Positions 34,386-41,103 of a stretch of DNA of 64,000 nucleotides are shown piece after piece. The DNA lies in contig NZ_MIJF01000024.1 in assembly GCF_001730235.1 (NCBI RefSeq), forward strand, positions 1-64,000, written 5' to 3'. Under the pieces are notes generated by a model that was given only the letters and a program-made list of their open reading frames with translations, ran no database searches and was not told the DNA's origin. This stretch comes from Vulcanibacillus modesticaldus. Its GTDB lineage: Bacteria; Bacillota; Bacilli; Tepidibacillales; Tepidibacillaceae. The translations under genes and the position numbers were made by a program. Every line of letters starts with the position of its first letter. The stretch's first letter is position 1.

Positions 34386-35056
34386 GGAGCCTTATAACCT
34401 ACTCCCCATACAGTTTGGATAATATTTTCTTGAACACCAGACTTCTTTAACTTTTCTCTTAAATTTTTAATATGAGAATCAATTGTACGATCTTCCCCAA
34501 AAAAGTCCATACCCCATATAATTTCGATCAAATTCTCCCTTGTAAATACACGTCCCTTATGTTTTACAAAAATGTGTAACAAATCAAATTCTGTTTGGGT
34601 TAAATTAATTAATTCACCTTGATAGGAAACTTCTCTTGAAGTTAAATCAATCAAAATACCTTTATATTTCAATATCTGCTCTTCATCATGTATCTTCTTA
34701 GCTCTTCTTAATAAAGCCTGAATCCTAGCAACCAACTCCACCTCATCAAAGGGCTTAACCAAGTAGTCGTCAGCACCAGTACTAAGTCCCGTTACTTTAT
34801 CCTCTGTACTGCCCTTTGCAGTTAACATTATCACTGGAACATCAGATATCTCTCTTATTTTTTTCAGCGCTTGCCAACCATCCATTACCGGCATCATTAC
34901 ATCTAAAATTACGAGGTCATACTCGTTTTTCTGAATTTTTTCAATTGCTTCTAATCCATCAGCAGCTTCATCAATAATATAAGAGTACTGTGAAAGATAT
35001 AAAGATAATAGTTGCCTCATTTGTTCTTCATCATCGACAAGTAAGATTCTAACCAC
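34382..35056 (-). CDS. OmpR/PhoB-family response regulator
   Basis: This 224-residue regulator has a receiver domain with acidic pair D8/D9, phospho-acceptor D52 (VILDVMMP), T/K switch residues (MLTAKG, YLVKPFD) and a C-terminal winged helix ending DSHIKNLREKLKK to VWGVGYKAP. GTG 35056 is preferred, since AGGAG lies 8 bases upstream and the product begins MVRILLVDDE. ATG 35074 overlaps that site. It heads a five-gene operon with the kinase. Confidence 0.94.
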   Translation of the reverse strand: MVRILLVDDEEQMRQLLSLYLSQYSYIIDEAADGLEAIEKIQKNEYDLVILDVMMPVMDGWQALKKIREISDVPVIMLTAKGSTEDKVTGLSTGADDYLVKPFDEVELVARIQALLRRAKKIHDEEQILKYKGILIDLTSREVSYQGELINLTQTEFDLLHIFVKHKGRVFTRENLIEIIWGMDFFGEDRTIDSHIKNLREKLKKSGVQENIIQTVWGVGYKAP

Positions 35057-35224
35057 ATTATCATCTCCTGTCATTTTCCATTTTATTTTAGCGTCAAAAT
35101 GTTAAGAAAATATGAATTTAATAATTATTAAATACAGTATGTTATTAAATTAATTAATTTTTATTTATTTCTCTTTAATCTTAATTATCCTTACCGTAAA
35201 TTGCAATATCCTATGTATTTATTT

Positions 35225-35252
35225 AAAAAGCGACCTTTAACTTAGGTCGCTT
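35225..35252 (-). terminator. Terminator of the DUF302 gene
   Basis: AAGCGACCT pairs with AGGTCGCTT around a seven-base loop. On the minus strand the stem is followed by TTTAAAT. It lies 29 bases after the stop at 35281. Confidence 0.85.
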
Positions 35253-35280
35253 CAATGTTGCCGTAATTATATTAGAATCT

Positions 35281-35673
35281 TTAATCAGAAACTGCTTTAT
35301 TAATCGCTGATACTAATTTATCTTCAATTTCCTTAGCAATTTCAGTTAATTCTTCATTTCCTATCATTTTAATCATTAGTGTAGGTTTTACCATGCCAAC
35401 CTTAGTACCTGCATCCTCTTCATTAACAACTATCTTGCATGGCAAAAAGTAACTTACCATTGGTTCAATTTCTAATATTTTTGATGCTTCAAAAGGATTA
35501 CATACTTCTAACACTGTAATTTTTTTATCAAATACAATACCTTTTTCTTGCAGTTTTTTGTGAATTTCAAAATTCCACAACACCCCAAATTTAATTTCCT
35601 TCAGGTTCTCTTCAAGATCTTTTATTACTTGTTCAGCACTCTTTCTTGTGCTCACTGTGTAATGATACTCCAT
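35281..35673 (-). CDS. DUF302 domain protein
   Basis: This 130-residue cytosolic protein matches the DUF302 pattern: YTVSTRKSAEQVIKDLEENL, then VLEVCNPFEASKILEIEPMV and FLPCKIVVNEED. The two conserved Cys (in VCNP and LPCK) are present. DUF302 proteins are widespread and uncharacterised; some are fused or linked to thioredoxin or metal-related genes. Here it is a single-gene unit upstream of the two-component operon. Confidence 0.88.
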   Translation of the reverse strand: MEYHYTVSTRKSAEQVIKDLEENLKEIKFGVLWNFEIHKKLQEKGIVFDKKITVLEVCNPFEASKILEIEPMVSYFLPCKIVVNEEDAGTKVGMVKPTLMIKMIGNEELTEIAKEIEDKLVSAINKAVSD

Positions 35674-35813
35674 TAAATTTCAACTCCTTTTAAAACCAAA
35701 TTCATTTTTGATCTATTTCTATTATTGTTTACTCTTCCATTAATAATACTATATCCTCCAGCATATTTAAAATATTTCCAAATTTAAAATATGAAGAAAT
35801 TGTAATAAAACCC

Positions 35814-35842
35814 TTTACTGATAAATAGAATTAATGTATAAT
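35814..35842 (+). promoter_or_regulatory. Promoter of the BmrCD-like leader transcript
   Basis: A -10 TATAAT (35837-35842) lies 17 bases from a weak -35 TTTACT (35814-35819). The predicted start is about 48 bases before the leader ORF. Confidence 0.6.
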
Positions 35843-35896
35843 TTTCCATGTCGAAAAAATTTGAATTTTTTAAATAAATCTTAGGAGGTGTGTGTC

Positions 35897-35983
35897 ATGA
35901 TTTTGGTAAATATGATAGTTAGACAGTTTTATGACAATATTTATAGCATGGCACAACCTGCGTTAATAATGTTGGTACATTGA
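35897..35983 (+). CDS. Leader peptide of the BmrCD-like exporter (BmrB analogue)
   Basis: This 28-codon ORF has an excellent site (TTAGGAGGTG, 7 bases before ATG) and encodes MILVNMIVRQFYDNIYSMAQ followed by PALIMLVH. It is followed 24 bases later by a Rho-independent terminator and then the ABC exporter genes. In B. subtilis the leader ORF bmrB, with a terminator/antiterminator, induces bmrCD when antibiotics stall ribosomes. Position and layout match, so the same control is proposed. Sequence similarity to BmrB itself was not tested. Confidence 0.7.
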   Translation: MILVNMIVRQFYDNIYSMAQPALIMLVH

Positions 35984-36007
35984 TTTAACCAGTTTATTAC
36001 ATATATT

Positions 36008-36041
36008 AACCATGGGTGTTGTCTATGCCCATGGTTTTTTT
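36008..36041 (+). terminator. Attenuator terminator before the BmrCD-like genes
   Basis: AACCATGGG/CCCATGGTT forms a strong stem with an 11-base loop and a T7 run. It lies between the leader ORF and the exporter genes, so transcription of the exporter must read through it. CCATGG recurs just downstream within a second hairpin (36044-36070, GAAGCCA/TGGCTTC), giving alternative pairing partners. Confidence 0.85.
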
Positions 36042-36101
36042 ATGAAGCCATGGTTTTAAACTGTGGCTTCTTATTTCAAAAAAAGGAAGGTGAAAAATAA
36101 C

Positions 36102-37862
36102 ATGAGTATTTTTCGCGATTTAATGTGGTTTTTTAAATTAGAAAGAAAAAGTTATTTAACGGGAATTTTTCTATTACTTGTGGTTGCTTTATTGAATTTA
36201 CTTCCACCATATATAGTAGGAATTATTATAGATGGTATAAAAAATGGTGAATTATCATTTATCAAATTATTGCAATGGGTTTTATTAATCCTAGCGATTG
36301 GAATATTATTATATATCTTAAGGTATTTTTGGCGAATTATGATTTTTGGTGCTTCATCAAGGCTAGGTAAGCTACTTCGCAATCGTTTATTTGAGCTTTT
36401 TACCAAACAATCGCCTAGTTTTTACAATCAACGTAGAATTGGTGATTTGATGGCTCATTCAACAAATGATATTCAAGCGGTGGAAAGTACCGCTGGTGAA
36501 GGTGTATTAACTCTAATTGACTCAATTACTATGGGAAGCATCGTCATAATTACTATGGCATCTACAATTAGTTGGAAATTGACGCTAATCGCCTTACTTC
36601 CTATGCCAGTGATGGCATGGTTAACAAATTACTATGGCACACTAATCCATGACCGATTCTTTAAAGCTCAAGAGGCATTTTCCAATTTGAACGATAAAGT
36701 ACAGGAAAATATCTCAGGAGTACGTGTTATTAAAGCATTCGGACAAGAAGAAGCAGAAAAAGAAGAATTCCGAAAACAATCAATTGATACTGTTAAAAAA
36801 AATATAGCAGTAGCAAAGGTTGACTCATTGTTTGACCCAACCATTACCCTTATAGTGGGGATTTCTTTCTTTTTAGCAATAGCTTTTGGATCGATGTATG
36901 TAATTAAAGAAGAGCTAACAATCGGGCAATTGACAACATTTACAATGTACCTAGGTCATCTTATCTGGCCTATGTTGGCCTTTGGTTGGTTATTCAATAT
37001 CGTAGAGAGAGGTCGTGCTTCTTACGACAGAATCGAAGCATTATTAAATACATCACCAGATATAATTGATAGAAAAGATGCTATCGAAGAAAAACCGCGT
37101 GGCGATATCCTCTTTGATATTAATTCTTTCAATTATCCTGAAAAAAGTAATCCGACTTTAAATAATATTCATTTCACTTTGAAACGCGGACAAACATTGG
37201 GTATAGTTGGAAAAACTGGCAGTGGTAAAACTACTTTATTACGTCTATTATTACGAGAATTTGATTTACAAGATGGCGACATTAAAATTGGTGATTACTC
37301 TATCTACGATTATAAATTATATAGTTTACGATCTGGAATCGGGTACGTTCCTCAAGATCACTTCTTATTCTCGGCAACAGTTGCTGAAAATATTGCCTTT
37401 GCAAAGCCTAATGCAACTTTAGACGAGATAATATCTTCAGCAAAAGTAGCAGCAATACATGATGATATCATGCAATTTCAAGATCGATATCAAACAAAAG
37501 TCGGTGAAAGAGGTGTGACCCTTTCAGGAGGACAAAAACAACGAATTTCAATTGCTAGAGCTTTACTTATGGAACCAGAGATATTAATCCTTGATGATGC
37601 CTTATCAGCTGTTGATGCTAAAACGGAAGAAAAAATATTAAAAGCATTACAACACAATAGAATTGGTAAGACAACCATAATCGCTACCCATCGGATTAGT
37701 GCCATCCAAGATGCTGATTTAATTATTGTTTTAGATAATGGAGAAATAATAGAATACGGAAATCACACAGAACTATTAGCACTAGCTGGATGGTATAAAG
37801 ATATGTATAATCGTCAGCAACTAGAGTCCCTAGTTGAACAAGGGGGAATTTTTAATGAGTAA
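36102..37862 (+). CDS. bmrC: Heterodimeric ABC multidrug exporter, BmrC/YheI-like half
   Basis: This 586-residue half-transporter has six membrane helices (residues about 15-300) and a nucleotide-binding domain with Walker A GKTGSGKTT, Q-loop VPQDHFLF, signature TLSGGQKQ and Walker B ILILDD. The usual catalytic Glu after Walker B is Asp (LDDALSAVD), so this is the degenerate-site half, as in BmrC. ATG 36102 follows GGAAGGTG; upstream GTG codons are in frame but fall inside or beside the hairpin. It overlaps the second gene by 8 bases. Confidence 0.88.
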   Translation: MSIFRDLMWFFKLERKSYLTGIFLLLVVALLNLLPPYIVGIIIDGIKNGELSFIKLLQWVLLILAIGILLYILRYFWRIMIFGASSRLGKLLRNRLFELFTKQSPSFYNQRRIGDLMAHSTNDIQAVESTAGEGVLTLIDSITMGSIVIITMASTISWKLTLIALLPMPVMAWLTNYYGTLIHDRFFKAQEAFSNLNDKVQENISGVRVIKAFGQEEAEKEEFRKQSIDTVKKNIAVAKVDSLFDPTITLIVGISFFLAIAFGSMYVIKEELTIGQLTTFTMYLGHLIWPMLAFGWLFNIVERGRASYDRIEALLNTSPDIIDRKDAIEEKPRGDILFDINSFNYPEKSNPTLNNIHFTLKRGQTLGIVGKTGSGKTTLLRLLLREFDLQDGDIKIGDYSIYDYKLYSLRSGIGYVPQDHFLFSATVAENIAFAKPNATLDEIISSAKVAAIHDDIMQFQDRYQTKVGERGVTLSGGQKQRISIARALLMEPEILILDDALSAVDAKTEEKILKALQHNRIGKTTIIATHRISAIQDADLIIVLDNGEIIEYGNHTELLALAGWYKDMYNRQQLESLVEQGGIFNE

Positions 37863-39639
37863 TATCCCAAATATAGAAAATATTTCAAATCAAAATACTT
37901 TTAAGAGGCTTTTACTATATACAAAACCACATCTAAAAAAATTATCTTTTGCTTTTGCGATCTTACTTTTAGCAACTGGTGCAGATGTACTTGGCCCAAT
38001 CATCATAAAAATTTTTATTGATGATTACCTTACCCCACGCATCTTTGAGTGGAAACCAATTACCTTATTAGCAACAACATATTTAACACTCCTTATCACT
38101 TCAGTAACATTAAACTACTTTCAACTACTTACCTTTAACAAAACTGCCTTATGGATCATTCATCAATTACGGGTTGATGTCTTTAGTAAGGTTCAGCATT
38201 TAGGTCTTTCTTTCTTTGATAAATCTCCTGGTGGTAGTTTAGTCTCAAGAATTACCAATGATACTGAAGCGATTAAAGAACTTTACGTGAGTGTTTTATC
38301 AACTTTTGTTCAAAATATCGTATTTCTAGTTGGAGTTTTAATCGCAATGCTTTTTTTAAACCCAAAGTTAGCAGGATTATTCTTTTTATTACTACCCGTC
38401 ATCCTGCTCTTGATGAAAATTTATCGTCATTTGAGTTCAAAAATATTTCACCTTACTAGAAAAAAGTTAAGCGAGTTAAACTCCAAACTAAATGAATCTT
38501 TGCAGGGAATGAACATCATACAAGCGATGAGACAAGAAAATCGTTTCAAAAAGGAATTTGGTAATATCAATCAGCAGCATTATTCCTCAAAATTAAAGCA
38601 AATAAAGATTAATGGTCTATTAACTAGACCAGCCATAGACTTAGTATATATGATGGCTTTAAGTTTAATCCTTAGCTTTTTTGGGATTAAATCCCTCAAT
38701 AGCACAATAGAAATCGGTGTAGTCTATGCATTCATTAACTATTTAGATCGTTTTTTCGAACCGATTAATATGATGATGTTTCGCTTAAGTCAATTTCAAC
38801 AAGCTTTGGTGGCTGCTGAAAGGGTATTTGGTCTTCTTGATGAAAAAGATTTAGCACCATCAAAAGAGGGAGAAGGAAGACCAACAATAACTGAAGGATT
38901 GATTGAATTTAGAAATGTTACCTTTTCTTATGATGGAAAAACAAATGTTTTAAAAAACATTTCATTTACTGCAAAACCAGGCGAAACCGTTGCCCTTGTT
39001 GGACATACCGGAAGCGGTAAAAGTTCAATCGTTAATCTTTTGATGCGCTTCTACCCAATTAAATATGGTGAAATCTTAATTGATGGTATTCCGTTACAAA
39101 ACTTTTCCAACGAAGAGTTGCGACAAAAAATCGGATTAGTTCTACAAGATCCATTTCTTTTCGTTGGAAATATCAAAGAAAATATTCGATTGCATAATAA
39201 AAAGATAACTGACCAAGATGTAATTGAAGCAGCAAAATTTGTTCAAGCAGATTCTTTTATCCAGCGTTTACCCAATAATTATGAAGAAGCTGTTTATGAA
39301 AGAGGAGCTACCTTTTCAAGTGGGCAACGTCAGCTAATCTCCTTTGCACGTACAATGGCGATTAAACCCAAAATCCTGGTTCTCGATGAAGCTACAGCTA
39401 GTATCGATACCGAAACTGAAGAATTAATCCAGACAACACTTAAAAAAATGCGTACTGGCAGAACAACAATAGCAATAGCACATAGACTTTCTACTATTCA
39501 AGATGCTGACCTTATCATAGTTCTTCATAAAGGGAAAATTGTTGAAAGTGGAAACCATCAAGAATTATTAGCCAAAAAGGGCCTATATCACAATATGTAC
39601 ATCCTGCAGCAAGGGATAACAGATTCTATCACATCATAA
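37855..39639 (+). CDS. bmrD: Heterodimeric ABC multidrug exporter, BmrD/YheH-like half
   Basis: This 594-residue partner has six membrane helices, Walker A GHTGSGKSS, the variant signature TFSSGQRQ and Walker B ILVLDE with the catalytic Glu intact (LDEATASID). Together with the upstream half it gives one canonical and one degenerate ATP site, as in BmrCD, which exports drugs such as doxorubicin and Hoechst dyes. GGGGGA lies 7 bases before ATG 37855; a longer frame starting at 37834 is less likely. Confidence 0.9.
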   Translation: MSNIPNIENISNQNTFKRLLLYTKPHLKKLSFAFAILLLATGADVLGPIIIKIFIDDYLTPRIFEWKPITLLATTYLTLLITSVTLNYFQLLTFNKTALWIIHQLRVDVFSKVQHLGLSFFDKSPGGSLVSRITNDTEAIKELYVSVLSTFVQNIVFLVGVLIAMLFLNPKLAGLFFLLLPVILLLMKIYRHLSSKIFHLTRKKLSELNSKLNESLQGMNIIQAMRQENRFKKEFGNINQQHYSSKLKQIKINGLLTRPAIDLVYMMALSLILSFFGIKSLNSTIEIGVVYAFINYLDRFFEPINMMMFRLSQFQQALVAAERVFGLLDEKDLAPSKEGEGRPTITEGLIEFRNVTFSYDGKTNVLKNISFTAKPGETVALVGHTGSGKSSIVNLLMRFYPIKYGEILIDGIPLQNFSNEELRQKIGLVLQDPFLFVGNIKENIRLHNKKITDQDVIEAAKFVQADSFIQRLPNNYEEAVYERGATFSSGQRQLISFARTMAIKPKILVLDEATASIDTETEELIQTTLKKMRTGRTTIAIAHRLSTIQDADLIIVLHKGKIVESGNHQELLAKKGLYHNMYILQQGITDSITS

Positions 39640-39664
39640 TACTAGCCCATTTTTTGATTAAAAT

Positions 39665-39700
39665 GTATTTTGTATATGTGCGACTTTTGGAAGTTGCAAA
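39665..39700 (+). repeat. Dispersed intergenic repeat, copy E
   Basis: GTATTTTGTATATGTGCGAC then TTTTGGAAGTTGCAAA is the copy closest to the consensus. It again sits directly beside a terminator hairpin. Confidence 0.6.
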
Positions 39701-39702
39701 GC

Positions 39703-39746
39703 AAATAAAGCTCTATATTTGCCTAAGCAAATACAGAGCTTTATTA
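39703..39746. terminator. Bidirectional terminator between the exporter and CstR-like genes
   Basis: AATAAAGCTCT-TATTTGC pairs with GCAAATA-AGAGCTTTATT around a four-base loop, an 18-bp stem with one mismatch. T-rich DNA follows on both strands, and it lies between convergent genes. Confidence 0.85.
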
Positions 39747-39752
39747 ATTTTT

Positions 39753-40022
39753 TTATCTCATTTTCAACAATAATGTAAGAGCGTCTTTAATTATCCGATC
39801 AGTATCCCTGTCTTCTAGATCCTTTTGCAAATCATCACTTAAACATTTATTCAGATCGACACCAATCACATGAACACTAACCCGATCAACAGCATTTCTA
39901 ATAGCCGTTAATTGGTTAATAATATCCGTACATTCTTTTCCCTCATCCATCATCCGAAGAACTCCCCTAATCTGTCCCTCGATTCGTTTTAAACGATTGA
40001 TAATTTCTTTTGGATACTCCAA
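39753..40022 (-). CDS. CsoR/CstR-family repressor (DUF156)
   Basis: This 89-residue all-helical tetrameric repressor starts MEYPKEIINRLKRIEGQIRG. TTG 40022 is chosen because AGGTGA lies 5 bases upstream. C31 and C60 are present, but the residue four before C60 is Asp rather than the Cu-binding His of CsoR. The C31/C60 pair matches the persulfide sensor CstR, so sulfide or persulfide sensing is more likely than copper. No obvious target gene is adjacent, because the neighbour is a converging ABC exporter. Confidence 0.82.
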   Translation of the reverse strand: MEYPKEIINRLKRIEGQIRGVLRMMDEGKECTDIINQLTAIRNAVDRVSVHVIGVDLNKCLSDDLQKDLEDRDTDRIIKDALTLLLKMR

Positions 40023-40104
40023 GAGAATCACCTACACGTATCATTTTTTTTAATTTTACAATAATCTTACCAGAAATACACTATGATATATAATTGTATA
40101 ATCA

Positions 40105-40671
40105 TTAGATTGGTTTTATATCAGTAGAAATATTCCATAACTCATATAACTTCTCAGTTATAACAGGAGTTATATCCATAAGAAAGCTAGAAATATAAGA
40201 ACTTTCAACGTACTGTTGTAATTCCTGCCAAGGCATCACCGTAATCACATGAATTAATATTATTATTAATATTGTAGATTGTATCAATCCAATAAAGGCA
40301 CCAGTTAAACGATTAATCGTAGCTAACCCTGGTAAATTAGCTATTTGATTTAAAATAGCTCCTCCAATATTAAGCAAAATTTTACTGATTATAAAAATAA
40401 TAACAAAGGCTAAAGAGCTATAAAACATGTTTTGAAGCTGAAAATATTCCGAAAACATATATAATGTCGAATTCTCAAAGTATGGGGTAGGAATAATATC
40501 CATCAAATACAATGCCAAGTCATCAGAAAAACGATAAGCCATTATCAAGGCAATGAAGAAACCAAAGAGATTAATCAACTGACGAATTAATCCCAATTTA
40601 TACCCCCTTAAGAAGGAGCCAGCTGCGACAACAATAATAATCAAATCTAAAACATTCATCTTATCCCCCAC
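40105..40671 (-). CDS. cvpA: CvpA family membrane protein
   Basis: This 188-residue protein has four membrane helices and the CvpA pattern (NVLDLIIIVVAAGSFLRGYK, GLIRQLINLFGFFIALIMAY, INRLTGAFIGLIQSTILIII). The family is involved in colicin V-related phenotypes and envelope homeostasis; its molecular role is unknown. It starts directly after the zapA stop (adjacent bases), as in B. subtilis zapA-yshB. polX, which follows in B. subtilis, is absent here and an accessory block begins instead. Confidence 0.88.
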   Translation of the reverse strand: MGDKMNVLDLIIIVVAAGSFLRGYKLGLIRQLINLFGFFIALIMAYRFSDDLALYLMDIIPTPYFENSTLYMFSEYFQLQNMFYSSLAFVIIFIISKILLNIGGAILNQIANLPGLATINRLTGAFIGLIQSTILIIILIHVITVMPWQELQQYVESSYISSFLMDITPVITEKLYELWNISTDIKPI

Positions 40672-40923
40672 TTATTCTTCTAAGAGTTTAACCAACTCAT
40701 CATACTCTTCCTTTAATCTAAAATATTCGTCAGCAATATTAACAGCCGTTAACACTGCTATTTTAGTAGTATCTAAGCGTGGGTTTGATTCTGCAATTTG
40801 CCTCATCTTATCATCTACATGCCCTGCAATCATTCGCATATAATTAGAGCTAGCGTTTCCTACTATTTTATATTGTTGTCCAAATATCATAACCGTTAAT
40901 TTATTTTTTTGATCTTCATTCAC
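40672..40923 (-). CDS. zapA: Cell division protein ZapA
   Basis: This 83-residue protein promotes FtsZ bundling at the division site. It shows the ZapA N-terminal beta-hairpin (NKLTVMIFGQQYKIVGNASS), YMRMIAGHVDDKMRQIAESN and a C-terminal coiled coil (NIADEYFRLKEEYDELVKLL). Its position between pheT and cvpA matches Bacillus order, though rnhC is not present between pheT and zapA. Confidence 0.93.
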   Translation of the reverse strand: MNEDQKNKLTVMIFGQQYKIVGNASSNYMRMIAGHVDDKMRQIAESNPRLDTTKIAVLTAVNIADEYFRLKEEYDELVKLLEE

Positions 40924-41056
40924 TCAAAGATCCGCCTTTCTACTCTAATTAGATCGTTTAATCTAAGATATTAATTCGTTAAATAATACTAAGTTCCTTC
41001 TATTATACCATAGTATAAATCTATTCTTTGAAAATTTTTACTTAAGCATAAGTATT

Positions 41057-41086
41057 AGAGGCTGCCAATTATTATTAACAGCCTCT
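41057..41086 (-). terminator. Probable terminator of pheST
   Basis: AGAGGCTG pairs with CAGCCTCT around a 14-base loop 18 bases after the pheT stop. The following minus-strand DNA is only weakly T-rich. Confidence 0.6.
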
Positions 41087-41103
41087 ATCAATCTTAATTC
41101 ATC

